Both the position numbers and the translations under genes were made by a program. Below, piece by piece: positions 26,960 through 35,444 of a DNA stretch of 64,000 bases. Every line of letters begins with the position of its first letter. Positions within the stretch are counted from its first letter, which is position 1. Source of the stretch: Streptomyces kurssanovii (GTDB lineage Bacteria; Actinomycetota; Actinomycetes; Streptomycetales; Streptomycetaceae); contig NZ_BMTN01000015.1 of the NCBI RefSeq assembly GCF_014649695.1, forward strand, positions 62,001 to 126,000, read 5' to 3'. The notes under the pieces are model-generated. The model was not told the DNA's origin, ran no database searches, and was given only the letters and a program-made list of their open reading frames with translations.

Positions 26960-27361
26960 TCAGCAGGGGGCCGTGGCGGGGCGCGCCCATGTCGCCAGGA
27001 TGCTCTTGCCGTAGGGGAGTTGACGGACCTCCACACAGCCGGCCAGCCGCTGCACCATGTGCCATCCGAAGCCGCCGCCGCCCGCGAGGTCCGGCTGCCG
27101 GGGGACCGGTGGCAGCGGGCTGGAGTCGTCCATCTGGACGACCAGGGTGTCGTGTCCGGCCGTCAGCCGCAGCCGCCACCAGCCGGCGGTGTGGCGCACG
27201 GCGTTGGTGACGAGCTCGGAGACGACCAGCAGCACCGCGTCGGCGTCGGCCCACGCGCAGTGCTGCAGCAGGAACTCCGCGGTGGCCGTGCGGGCGCCCG
27301 CGCTGTGCCTGCTCTCCTCATGGGGCGATTCCTCGATCACCACCTGCGGCTGTGCGTTCAT
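26960..27361 (-). CDS. HATPase-type anti-sigma factor / RsbW-like serine kinase
   Basis: A 133-residue protein made almost wholly of one GHKL ATP-binding domain: the N-box VSELVTNAVRHT near residue 55, the G1-like VQMDDSSPLPP, and the G2 box GGGGFGWHMVQRLA. This is the RsbW/SpoIIAB fold, whose members bind a SigB-type sigma factor and phosphorylate an antagonist. ATG at 27361 follows a short gap from the divergent permease promoter; the longer upstream frame has no family match. Its position facing the sigma gene supports a partnership, but streptomycetes have dozens of such kinases, so the partner is an inference. No antagonist (RsbV/STAS) gene is nearby. Confidence 0.82.
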   Translation of the reverse strand: MNAQPQVVIEESPHEESRHSAGARTATAEFLLQHCAWADADAVLLVVSELVTNAVRHTAGWWRLRLTAGHDTLVVQMDDSSPLPPVPRQPDLAGGGGFGWHMVQRLAGCVEVRQLPYGKSILATWARPATAPC

Positions 27362-27726
27362 CACCGCTCGCTTACCCAGAAGTCGCGCGAGTATCAACCC
27401 CGCGCACCGGTATCTCACACAACGACGGGAGGGCCGGGGTTTTTCACGGTTCGCGGCGCGGTCCGGCCGAGGCGCTCATGACACTCCTGTTTCACCGGAG
27501 CGCAATGTTTCCCCGTGGCTCCCGTCAGCGCGCAATGATCGTCCGCCGATGCGCAACAACGGTGCATTACGGCTGTGAGCAGCGGACTCGTAGGCTCGAC
27601 CCCCGTACCAGGAGTGGCGGTGACCGCCTGCTCGGCGGTTCCCCACCCATGCGCGGACTTCTTCCGCCTGCCCGCGGGCCGCCGTCGGGCCGCCCTCCGA
27701 GCCGCAGCGATGAAGGAGCCAACGAC
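27362..27726. other. Divergent promoter region, anti-sigma gene / permease
   Basis: 365 bases without a gene. It contains the three-site GCGCAAY array and promoter for the permease (listed separately). The reading frames that cross it have no resemblance to a protein family. Promoter elements for the minus-strand gene were not clear. Confidence 0.6.
27500..27596 (+). promoter_or_regulatory. Permease promoter with triple GCGCAAY operator array
   Basis: GCGCAAT at 27500-27506, GCGCAAT at 27530-27536 and GCGCAAC at 27551-27557 are spaced 30 and 21 bases, close to whole helical turns. The last lies upstream of TTACGG (27567-27572), an 18-base spacer and TAGGCT (27591-27596). The same arrangement stands before davA. 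It is a good candidate activator site for the Lrp-type regulator coded between the two. Confidence 0.6.
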
Positions 27727-29181
27727 GTGCTGGACCAAGGCGCAGCGCCACCGACGACCGAGCCGTCGAACGGAAGGAGCCGGGAAACCGGCGCCCGGCT
27801 GATGAGAAGGAAGCCGGTCGAGCGGCTGGTCGCGGAAGGCGGGCAGGGCGAGGGCGGTGCGCTGCGCCGCTCGCTGTCCATGTGGCAGCTGACCATGATC
27901 AGCATCGGTGCCACGCTCGGCACCGGCATCTTCGTCGTGCTCGGCGAGGCCGTCCCCGAGGCGGGCCCCGCTGTCACCGTCTCGTTCGTGATCGCCGGTC
28001 TGACCGCGCTCTTCTCGGCCCTCTCGTACGCGGAGCTGGCCGGCACCATCCCGGTCTCCGGATCGTCCTACTCGTACGCCTACGCCACCATGGGCGAGCT
28101 CGTCGCCTGGGTCTGCGGCTGGTGTCTCATCCTCGAGTACGGGGTCTCCGTCGCCGCCGTGGCGGTCGGCTGGGGCGAGTACCTCAACGCACTCCTCGCC
28201 GGCACGATCGGCGTCACCATCCCGGAGGCCCTGTCGGCGCCGCCCGGCGACGGCGGGTTCTTCAACCTGCCCGCCCTCCTCGTCGTGCTGCTCGCCATGG
28301 TGTTCCTCCTCGGCGGGGCGCGCGAGAGCGCCCGCGCCAACACCGTCATGGTCGTGGTGAAGATCGCCGCTCTGGTGCTGTTCTGCGCCGTCGGGATCCA
28401 GGGATTCCGCAGCGGCAACTACGAGAACTTCATGCCGCTGGGCATGGCGGGCGTCAGCGCCGCCGGAGCGTCGCTGTTCTTCTCGTACATCGGTTTCGAC
28501 GCCGCCTCCACGGCCGGCGAGGAGGCCAAGAACCCTCAGCGTGACCTGCCGCGCGCCATCATGCTCTCGCTACTGATCGTCACCGCGCTGTACGTGCTGG
28601 TCGCCGCCGTCGCCGTCGGCGCCCGCCCCTGGGAGGGCTTCGGCGAGTCCGAGGCCGCGCTCGCCGGGATCATGGAGGACGTCACCGGGCAGAGCTTCTG
28701 GGCCGTGCTGCTCGCCGCGGGCGCCGTCATCGCCATCGCCAGCGTCGTGCTGACGGTGCTGTACGGGCAGACCCGCATCCTGTTCGCCATGTCGCGCGAC
28801 GGCCTGGTGCCCAAGGTGTTCTCCCAGGTGCACGCCAAGAGCGGCGCGCCCCGGGCCAACACGGTGATCGTCTCGCTGTTCTGCGGCGTGCTCGCCGCCG
28901 CGGTGCCGCTGGGCCGGCTGGCCGACGCCACGAGCATCGGAACCCTGTTCGCGTTCGCGCTGGTCAACGTGGCCGTCGTCGTGCTGCGCCGGACCCGCCC
29001 GGACATGAAGCGGACCTTCCGGGTGCCGCTGTCGCCGCTCTTCCCGGTGATCGGCTTCGGGTTCTGCGTGTGGATGATGTTCAGCCTCGACACCATCACC
29101 TGGATCGTGTTCGGGGTCTGGATGGCGGTGGGCCTGGCCGTCTACTTCGGCTACGGCATGCGCAGGTCCGCACTGCGGTGA
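27727..29181 (+). CDS. APC-superfamily amino acid permease (cationic amino acid transporter type)
   Basis: A 484-residue transporter with about twelve membrane helices. The first has the APC substrate motif MISIGATLGTGIFVVLGEAV; further signatures are FFSYIGFDAASTAGEEAKNP and QTRILFAMSRDGLVPK, as in the CAT/YfnA branch that often carries basic amino acids. The GTG at 27727 is chosen because AAGGAG lies eight bases upstream. The Lrp-type gene and davAB follow on the same strand, and the shared operator array links the permease to them, so lysine or another basic amino acid is the most likely substrate; this is inferred, not shown. Confidence 0.85.
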   Translation: MLDQGAAPPTTEPSNGRSRETGARLMRRKPVERLVAEGGQGEGGALRRSLSMWQLTMISIGATLGTGIFVVLGEAVPEAGPAVTVSFVIAGLTALFSALSYAELAGTIPVSGSSYSYAYATMGELVAWVCGWCLILEYGVSVAAVAVGWGEYLNALLAGTIGVTIPEALSAPPGDGGFFNLPALLVVLLAMVFLLGGARESARANTVMVVVKIAALVLFCAVGIQGFRSGNYENFMPLGMAGVSAAGASLFFSYIGFDAASTAGEEAKNPQRDLPRAIMLSLLIVTALYVLVAAVAVGARPWEGFGESEAALAGIMEDVTGQSFWAVLLAAGAVIAIASVVLTVLYGQTRILFAMSRDGLVPKVFSQVHAKSGAPRANTVIVSLFCGVLAAAVPLGRLADATSIGTLFAFALVNVAVVVLRRTRPDMKRTFRVPLSPLFPVIGFGFCVWMMFSLDTITWIVFGVWMAVGLAVYFGYGMRRSALR

Positions 29182-29204
29182 GGCCGCGTCAGGGGCACGG
29201 GCCC

Positions 29205-29221
29205 GTATCCCTGATGGATAC
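29205..29221. promoter_or_regulatory. Palindrome upstream of the Lrp-type gene
   Basis: GTATCC-CTGAT-GGATAC is a perfect 6-bp inverted repeat around five bases, 55 bases before the regulator start. It overlaps a possible -10 (TACTGT). It may be an autoregulatory operator; a small GGGAGC/GCTCCC hairpin follows at 29233-29248. Confidence 0.4.
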
Positions 29222-29275
29222 TGTCTTGACCAGGGAGCCGCTGCTCCCCGGCACGGACCGAGCATGGTGTGAAAG

Positions 29276-29728
29276 TTGCTGAACGACCTCGACGAGCGCA
29301 TCGTCCATGCCCTGGCGGAGGACGCCCGCCGCTCCTACGCGGACATCGGCTCGATGGTGGGGCTCTCCGCCCCGGCGGTGAAACGACGGGTGGACCGCCT
29401 GCGGGCGGAAGGCGCCATCACCGGTTTCACCGTGCGGGTCGACCCCAAGGCGCTCGGCTGGGCGACCGAAGGGTTCATCGAGATCTTCTGCAGCCGCAAC
29501 ACCTCTCCCGAGGCGATCGAGCGCGGCCTCAAGCGCTATCCGGAGATCGCGTCCGCCTCCACCGTCACCGGTGAGGCGGACGCGATCGTCCAGGTCTTCG
29601 CCTCCGACATGCGCCACTTCGAGCGGGTGCTCGAACGCATCGCGGGGGAGCCGTTCGTGGAGCGCACCAAGTCGGTCCTGGTGCTCTCCCCGCTCCTGCG
29701 GCGGTTCTCCTCCGGCGCTCCCGCGTAA
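29276..29728 (+). CDS. Lrp/AsnC-family transcriptional regulator
   Basis: A 150-residue regulator with an N-terminal helix-turn-helix (SYADIGSMVGLSAPAVKRRV, residues about 20-39) and a C-terminal RAM ligand-binding domain (VTGEADAIVQVFASDMRHFE). Lrp/AsnC proteins form octameric discs that bind several helically phased sites and respond to amino acids. It starts TTG at 29276, with only a weak ribosome-binding site. It stands between the permease and davAB, whose promoters share a three-site array, so it is the best candidate for their regulator. Confidence 0.9.
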   Translation: MLNDLDERIVHALAEDARRSYADIGSMVGLSAPAVKRRVDRLRAEGAITGFTVRVDPKALGWATEGFIEIFCSRNTSPEAIERGLKRYPEIASASTVTGEADAIVQVFASDMRHFERVLERIAGEPFVERTKSVLVLSPLLRRFSSGAPA

Positions 29729-29876
29729 CGCCCGCGGCATCCTGGGGCGGCACGGCTTCCGGGGGCCGCCCCGTCCGCGCGATCCCGCCGCCGAGCGCCG
29801 CGCCAGGACACCGGCGGTGACCGGAGCGCGACGCACGGTGGCTTGTCGGGGCGTCCCGCAGTACGTCCCACCGGAC

Positions 29877-29975
29877 GCGCAACGAATCGCCGACCCCGGC
29901 CGGAACGACGCAACACATCGACCGTCCGCGCGCAACGCTCGCGCCTTGTCCCGGCCGATCGCCGGACCGTACCGT
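29877..29975 (+). promoter_or_regulatory. davA promoter with triple CGCAAC operator array
   Basis: CGCAAC occurs at 29878-29883, 29909-29914 and 29931-29936 (spacing 31 and 22). Fifteen bases after the start of the last copy begins TTGTCC (29946-29951), then an 18-base spacer and TACCGT (29970-29975). The distance from the last site to both boxes is the same as upstream of the permease. Confidence 0.6.
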
Positions 29976-30018
29976 CGTAGACGTCTCCCGTTCACCCGTC
30001 CCATGCCCGAGGTCACCC

Positions 30019-30840
30019 ATGCCCCTGCGCACCGCCCTGCTCCAGAGTTCCGGCCGTCCGGGCTCGGTCGCGGAGAACCTGAAGGTGCTCGACGAGGCCG
30101 CGGGCCGGGCCGCCGAAGCCGGTGCGGGACTGCTCGTCTGCCCCGAGATGTTCCTCACCGGATACGCGATCGGTGACGACGTGCCCATGCTGGCAGAGCG
30201 TGCGGACGGGCCCGGCGCGCTCGCCGTCGCCGACATCGCCGTACGCCACGGCATCGCGGTGCTCTACGGCTACCCCGAGCGGGCGGACGAGGGCAGCGGC
30301 ACGGCCGGCGACACGGGCACGATCCACAACTCCGCCCAGCTGATCGACGCGGCCGGACAGCGCCTCGCGAACTACCGCAAGACGCACCTCTTCGGCTGCT
30401 TCGAGCAGCGATGGTTCACCCCGGGAGAGGAGACCGTCGTCCAGGCCGAGCTCGACGGCATCCGCGTGGGCATGCTGATCTGCTACGACGTGGAGTTCCC
30501 CGAGAACGTCCGCGCGCACGCCCTGGCCGGCACGGACCTGTTGCTGGTCCCCACCGCGCAGATGCACCCCTTCCAGTTCGTCGCCGAATCACTGGTCCCG
30601 GTCCGCGCCTTCGAGAGCCAGATGTACGTCGCGTACGTCAACAGGACCGGCCCGGAAGGCGAGTTCGAGTTCGTCGGCCTCAGCTGTCTCGCCGCCCCCG
30701 ACGGGACGGTGCGCACCCGCGCCGGCCGCGGTGAGGAACTCGTCATCGGCGAGGTCGACCCCGAACTGCTCAGCGCGTCGCGCGAGAACAACCCGTATCT
30801 GCGTGACCGGCGGCCGGGCCTGTACGGCTCGCTGATTTGA
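30019..30840 (+). CDS. davA: DavA-like carbon-nitrogen hydrolase (5-aminovaleramidase type)
   Basis: A 273-residue nitrilase-superfamily amidase. The catalytic triad is visible: Glu43 in CPEMFLTGY, Lys121 in YRKTHLFG and Cys155 in LICYDVEFPEN. The pattern around these sites, including GYPERAD and NSAQLIDAAGQRLANYRKTH, matches Pseudomonas putida DavA as I remember it. DavA cleaves 5-aminovaleramide to 5-aminovalerate and ammonia in lysine breakdown. The ATG at 30019 follows GAGG six bases upstream. The davB-like gene follows after 58 bases. Another amide as substrate cannot be excluded. Confidence 0.8.
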   Translation: MPLRTALLQSSGRPGSVAENLKVLDEAAGRAAEAGAGLLVCPEMFLTGYAIGDDVPMLAERADGPGALAVADIAVRHGIAVLYGYPERADEGSGTAGDTGTIHNSAQLIDAAGQRLANYRKTHLFGCFEQRWFTPGEETVVQAELDGIRVGMLICYDVEFPENVRAHALAGTDLLLVPTAQMHPFQFVAESLVPVRAFESQMYVAYVNRTGPEGEFEFVGLSCLAAPDGTVRTRAGRGEELVIGEVDPELLSASRENNPYLRDRRPGLYGSLI

Positions 30841-30898
30841 CGCCGCCCCCGCCCCACCGCCCCACCGCTTCGCCTTCCCCGCAAGGAGTCCGTACCCC

Positions 30899-32596
30899 AT
30901 GACGTCCACGGTGCCCACCACCGCCGTCCAGCACAGCGACGCGCAGCCGCCGATCACCATGTTCGGTCCGGACTTCCCCTACGCCTACGACGACTTCCTC
31001 GCGCACCCCGCGGGCCTCGGCCAGATACCGGCGACCGAGCACGGCGCCGAGGTCGCGGTCATCGGCGGCGGCCTCTCCGGAATCGTCGCCGCGTACGAGC
31101 TGATGAAGATGGGCCTGAAGCCCGTCGTCTACGAGGCCGACCGGATCGGCGGCCGGCTGCGCACCGTCGGCTTCGAGGGCACCGGCACGGACGAGCTGAC
31201 CGCCGAGATGGGGGCGATGCGCTTCCCGCCCTCCTCCACGGCGCTGCAGCACTACATCGACCTCGTGGGCCTGACCACCCGGCCGTTCCCCAACCCGCTC
31301 GCCCCCTCCACGCCGTCGACGGTCGTCGACCTCAAGGGCCAGTCGCACTACGCGGAGACGATCGACGACCTGCCGCAGGTCTACCGCGACGTGATGAACG
31401 CCTGGAACGCCTGCCTGGAGGAGGGCGCCGACTTCTCCGACATGAACCAGGCCATGCGTGAGCGCGACGTCCCGCGCATCCGCGAGATCTGGGCCAAGCT
31501 CGTCGAGAAACTCGACAACCAGACCTTCTACGGCTTCCTGTGCGACTCGGAGGCCTTCAAGTCCTTCCGGCACCGGGAGATCTTCGGGCAGGTCGGCTTC
31601 GGCACCGGCGGCTGGGACACCGACTTCCCCAACTCCATCCTGGAGATCCTGCGGGTCGTCTACTCGGAGGCCGACGACCACCACCGCGGCATCGTCGAGG
31701 GCAGCCAGCAGCTGCCGCTGCGCCTGTGGGAGCGCGAGCCGCAGAAGATCGTCCACTGGCCGCTCGGCACCTCGCTGTCCTCGCTGCACGACGGAACGCC
31801 CCGTCCGGCGGTGACCCGGCTGTCCCGCACTGCCGGCAACCGCATCACGGTCACCGACGCGGCCGGTGACATCCGCACGTACCGGGCGGCGATCTTCACC
31901 GCCCAGTCGTGGATGCTGCTGTCGAAGATCGCCTGTGACGACGCGCTGTTCCCCATCGACCACTGGACGGCGATGGAGCGCACCCACTACATGGAGTCCT
32001 CCAAGCTGTTCGTGCCGGTGGACCGGCCGTTCTGGCTGGACAAGGACGAGCTCACCGGACGCGACACCATGTCGATGACGCTGACCGACCGGATGACCCG
32101 CGGCACGTACCTGCTGGACAACGGCCCGGACAAGCCGGCCGTCATCTGCCTGTCGTACACCTGGTGCGACGACAGCCTGAAGTGGCTGCCGCTGTCCGCG
32201 AACGAGCGGATGGAGGTCATGCTGAAGTCGCTCGGCGAGATCTACCCCAACGTCGACATCCGCAGCCACATCATCGGCAACCCGGTGACCGTGTCGTGGG
32301 AGAACGAGCCGTACTTCATGGGCGCGTTCAAGGCCAACCTGCCCGGCCACTACCGCTACCAGCGCCGGCTGTTCACCCACTTCATGCAGGACCGGCTGCC
32401 CGAGGACAAGCGCGGCATCTTCCTGGCCGGCGACGACATCTCGTGGACGGCGGGCTGGGCCGAGGGCGCCGTGCAGACCGCGCTCAACGCGGTGTGGGGC
32501 GTGATGGCCCACTTCGGCGGCGCGACGGATCCGTCCAACCCGGGCCCGGGCGACCTCTACGACGAGATCGCGCCGGTCGAGCTGCCGGAGGACTGA
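30899..32596 (+). CDS. davB: DavB-like FAD monooxygenase (lysine 2-monooxygenase family)
   Basis: A 565-residue flavin amine-oxidase-family enzyme. The FAD-binding motif is at residues 53-61 (AVIGGGLSG) with Glu79 in VVYEADRIGGRLR, and the C-terminal FAD contact is FLAGDDISWTAGWAEGAVQT. The N-terminal ITMFGPDFPYAYDDFLAHPA and internal GQVGFGTGGWDTDFPNS match, from memory, P. putida DavB closely. That enzyme oxidatively decarboxylates lysine to 5-aminovaleramide, the substrate of the DavA-like neighbour. The wider family includes phenylalanine and tryptophan 2-monooxygenases, so the substrate is inferred mainly from the davA pairing. Genes for the next steps (davT, davD) are not in the window. 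Confidence 0.8.
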   Translation: MTSTVPTTAVQHSDAQPPITMFGPDFPYAYDDFLAHPAGLGQIPATEHGAEVAVIGGGLSGIVAAYELMKMGLKPVVYEADRIGGRLRTVGFEGTGTDELTAEMGAMRFPPSSTALQHYIDLVGLTTRPFPNPLAPSTPSTVVDLKGQSHYAETIDDLPQVYRDVMNAWNACLEEGADFSDMNQAMRERDVPRIREIWAKLVEKLDNQTFYGFLCDSEAFKSFRHREIFGQVGFGTGGWDTDFPNSILEILRVVYSEADDHHRGIVEGSQQLPLRLWEREPQKIVHWPLGTSLSSLHDGTPRPAVTRLSRTAGNRITVTDAAGDIRTYRAAIFTAQSWMLLSKIACDDALFPIDHWTAMERTHYMESSKLFVPVDRPFWLDKDELTGRDTMSMTLTDRMTRGTYLLDNGPDKPAVICLSYTWCDDSLKWLPLSANERMEVMLKSLGEIYPNVDIRSHIIGNPVTVSWENEPYFMGAFKANLPGHYRYQRRLFTHFMQDRLPEDKRGIFLAGDDISWTAGWAEGAVQTALNAVWGVMAHFGGATDPSNPGPGDLYDEIAPVELPED

Positions 32597-32607
32597 GCCC
32601 CCGGGCT

Positions 32608-33312
32608 TCAGCGCCAGGGCGTCAGCAGACAGCGCCCGACCAGGCCGACACCGGCGTCCAGACGCTCGGTGAACTCCTCGGCCAGGTCGGGCAGGTCCCG
32701 CAGTCCCCACAGCAGCCGGGCCGCCGACCAGGCGCTGTCGCGGGCCCGTTCGAGGCTCCACGCGCCGACCAGATGGGTCAGCGGATCGGCGATCTCGAGC
32801 AGGTCGGGGCCGGGCATCAGATCCTCGCGGATGTGCTCCTCCAACTGCACGAGGATGTCGCCGACACGGTCGAACCCGCTTTCCAGGTCGACCGGTTCAC
32901 TGCCGAGCGCACGGCAGGTGTCCACTACGGCGAGGGCCAGGTCGTGCCCGATGTGGGCGTTGATCCCGGCGAGCGCGAACTGCAGCGGCCGCACGCCGGG
33001 ATGGCGGCGGTACTGGAACAACGGCCGCCAGCACGCGGGCGGCCGCCGGCCCTCGGCCGCGTCGTCCACGGCCGCCAGATAGCGGCGGGCGAAGAGCACG
33101 GCGAGCGTGTCCGCGGCCGGCCGGTCGGTGAAGTGCCCGGCCTCGGAGTACCGGCCGAACTCCTCCGTGACCGCCAGGTAGACCTGGTTGAACACAGCGA
33201 GCCCGTCGCCCGGGGGCAGGGCGGAACCCAGGGAGCGCATGCGCTCCACCACGGACCCGACCGGGGAAGGACCGTGGGCCGCCCGCACCGCGAACTGTTC
33301 CGTCTGCGCCAT
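32608..33312 (-). CDS. DUF5995-family protein
   Basis: A 234-residue, mostly helical protein of the DUF5995 type, recognised from RPLFQYRRHPGVRPLQFALA followed by GINAHIGHDLALAVV in the middle. The conserved HIGHDL and RR/H residues could line a site, but no reaction is known. It is convergent with davB, only eleven bases apart, so no room for a terminator between them. ATG at 33312 is the only start giving the family N terminus. Confidence 0.75.
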   Translation of the reverse strand: MAQTEQFAVRAAHGPSPVGSVVERMRSLGSALPPGDGLAVFNQVYLAVTEEFGRYSEAGHFTDRPAADTLAVLFARRYLAAVDDAAEGRRPPACWRPLFQYRRHPGVRPLQFALAGINAHIGHDLALAVVDTCRALGSEPVDLESGFDRVGDILVQLEEHIREDLMPGPDLLEIADPLTHLVGAWSLERARDSAWSAARLLWGLRDLPDLAEEFTERLDAGVGLVGRCLLTPWR

Positions 33313-33394
33313 GGGGGCCAGGGTCCCAGCCCCGGGCCCGTCCGCGCGGTGACGGGCCGGGGCTTCCCCGGAAAGAGGGACGTTTCCGCAGTGA

Positions 33395-34837
33395 CTACCG
33401 GCCGGTCGTCCGGCCTTGCCCCGGGTCGCCCGCGGTCCCGGCGGGTGCCTCGGAGACGGCGTCGTACGAGGAGGTGCCGGAGTCCAGCAGGGGCTCCTCG
33501 TCCTTCATCCGCTCCTTCATATGGGCGGGGGCGAAGGCGCGCAGCACGTGGTAGCCGGTGATGACCACGATGGTGCCGAGCGCGATACCGCTGAGCTCGA
33601 AGGTGTCGGTGATCTTGAGGCTGACGCCGCCGACGCCGATGATGATGCCCGCCGCGGCCGGCACCAGGTTCAGCGGATTGCGCAGATCCACCTTGGCGTT
33701 GATCCAGATCTGGGCGCCGAGCAGTCCGATCATGCCGTAGAGGATCACGGTGATCCCGCCGAGGACGCCTCCGGGGATCGCGGCGACCACCGCGCCGAAT
33801 TTGGGGCACAGGCCGAAGAGCAGGGCGAAGCCCGCGGCGGCCCAGTAGGCGGCCGTGGAGTAGACGCGGGTCGCGGCCATGACGCCGATGTTCTCGGAGT
33901 AGGTGGTGTTCGGCGGCCCGCCGACGGCGGTGGACAGCATGGAGGCTGCACCGTCGGCGGCGATCGCGGTGCCCAGCTTGTCGTCGAGGGGCTCGCCGGT
34001 CATCTCACCGACGGCCTTGACGTGCCCCGCGTTCTCCGCGATGAGCGCGATCACGACCGGCAGGGCGACCAGGATCGCCGACCACTCGAAGCTCGGCGCG
34101 TGGAACGACGGCAGGCCGATCCAGTCGGCCTTGGCGACACCGGACAGGTCGAGCCGCCAGTGGTCCACGGCCTCCGCGCCGCCGGCGGGGGAGTGGATCT
34201 TCCCGAAGACCCGGTCGAGCGCCCAGGACAGGACGTAACCGAAGATCAGGCCGAGGAAGATCGCGATACGGGAGAAGAACCCGCGCAGGCACACCACGGC
34301 GAGACCGGTGAAGAGCATGACCAGCAGCGCGGTCCACTGGTCCTGCGGCCAGTACGTCGAGGCGGTCACCGGGGCGAGGTTGAAGCCGATGAGCATGACG
34401 ACCGCGCCCGTGACGATCGGCGGCATCGCGGCGTGGATGATCCGAGCCCCGAAGCGCTGCACGGCCAGGCCGGCGACGAAGAGCGCGGCGCCCACGACCA
34501 GCACCGCGCCGGTCACGGTGGCGCTGTCGCCGCCGGACGCGCGGATGGTGGCGGCCACACCGACGAAGGAGAGCGAGCAGCCCAGATAGCTGGGCACCTT
34601 GCCGCGGGTCGCGAGCAGGAAGATCACGGTCGCGACGCCGGACATCATGATCGCGAGGTTGGGGTCCAGGCCCATCAGCACCGGAGCGACGAAGCTCGCC
34701 CCGAACATGGCCACCACATGCTGGGCGCCGAGGCCCGCCGTACGCGGCCAGGACAGCCGCTCGTCGGGTCGTACGACGGCACCGGGAGCGGGTGTCCGCC
34801 CGTCGCCGTGCAGGGTCCAGCGCACGCCGAGGTTCAC
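33395..34837 (-). CDS. NCS2-family uracil/xanthine permease
   Basis: A 480-residue proton symporter for nucleobases, with about fourteen membrane segments. The family signature is GGPPNTTYSENIGVMAATRV, and the preceding ALIAENAGHVKAVGEMTG holds the glutamate that binds the base in UraA-type carriers. The NTTYSENIG form favours uracil over xanthine. The start is ambiguous: GTG at 34837 follows GGAG at a good distance, whereas GTG at 34849 has no ribosome-binding site. The gene could feed uracil salvage, complementing the pyr operon at the start of the window. Confidence 0.87.
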   Translation of the reverse strand: MNLGVRWTLHGDGRTPAPGAVVRPDERLSWPRTAGLGAQHVVAMFGASFVAPVLMGLDPNLAIMMSGVATVIFLLATRGKVPSYLGCSLSFVGVAATIRASGGDSATVTGAVLVVGAALFVAGLAVQRFGARIIHAAMPPIVTGAVVMLIGFNLAPVTASTYWPQDQWTALLVMLFTGLAVVCLRGFFSRIAIFLGLIFGYVLSWALDRVFGKIHSPAGGAEAVDHWRLDLSGVAKADWIGLPSFHAPSFEWSAILVALPVVIALIAENAGHVKAVGEMTGEPLDDKLGTAIAADGAASMLSTAVGGPPNTTYSENIGVMAATRVYSTAAYWAAAGFALLFGLCPKFGAVVAAIPGGVLGGITVILYGMIGLLGAQIWINAKVDLRNPLNLVPAAAGIIIGVGGVSLKITDTFELSGIALGTIVVITGYHVLRAFAPAHMKERMKDEEPLLDSGTSSYDAVSEAPAGTAGDPGQGRTTGR

Positions 34838-34967
34838 GGGCCGCTCCACTTCGTGTAGTCGTCAACGATCGGCGTAATGGTAGTGCCCCTTCCGGGCGGT
34901 CCCGACGGCTGTGAGCGGGCGCTTAGGATGAGATGTTTTCGGCCAGCACTGCTCAGGAGCCCCGACC

Positions 34968-35444
34968 GTGACCACGCAAGCCCCTCCGAGCGACTCCGCC
35001 CCGCTCGCCTCCGGCGCCGAGCACGGCGTGCTCGTCCCCGTGGTCGTGCACTTCGACGACCTCGACGCGCTCGGGCTGCTCCACAACGCCCGCTACCCGC
35101 TGATGGTCGAGCGCGCCTGGGTGACGTACTGGCAGGAGCGCGGATTCGCCTTCGAGGGCGACTGGGCAGCGGCCGGCGACGCCTGCAACGCCGTCAGGGA
35201 ACTTCGCATCGGCTATGAGCGCCCGGTGGACCGGACCGGTGACTACGCCGTTCACCTCTGGCTGGAAAGGCTCGGCCGCACCGGCCTCACCTACGGTTTC
35301 CGTTTCTGTTCCGCGGACGGCGTCGAGACGTACGCACGGGGCTTCCGGGTCCTCGTCAGGCTCGACCCGGACACCATGCGGCCCGCCCCCTGGAGCGAGC
35401 GGTTCAGAGCCGCGGGTCGTGCACTGCTGGCGCCGGCTGTGTGA
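34968..35444 (+). CDS. 4HBT-family acyl-CoA thioesterase
   Basis: A 158-residue single hotdog-fold protein. The catalytic pattern VHFDDLDALGLLHNARYP, around residues 27-45, is the 4-hydroxybenzoyl-CoA thioesterase/YbgC type with the active Asp and the following His-Asn. The substrate acyl group cannot be read from sequence. GTG at 34968 is the start. Its last 41 bases overlap the 3' end of the convergent MFS gene. Confidence 0.85.
   Translation: MTTQAPPSDSAPLASGAEHGVLVPVVVHFDDLDALGLLHNARYPLMVERAWVTYWQERGFAFEGDWAAAGDACNAVRELRIGYERPVDRTGDYAVHLWLERLGRTGLTYGFRFCSADGVETYARGFRVLVRLDPDTMRPAPWSERFRAAGRALLAPAV

Noticed and set aside
30019-32596. Indole-3-acetamide route (iaaM/iaaH-like) for the amidase-oxidase pair
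   Set aside because: The amidase is of the nitrilase superfamily, not the amidase-signature family of IaaH, and both proteins fit DavA and DavB better. Not completely excluded for substrate.
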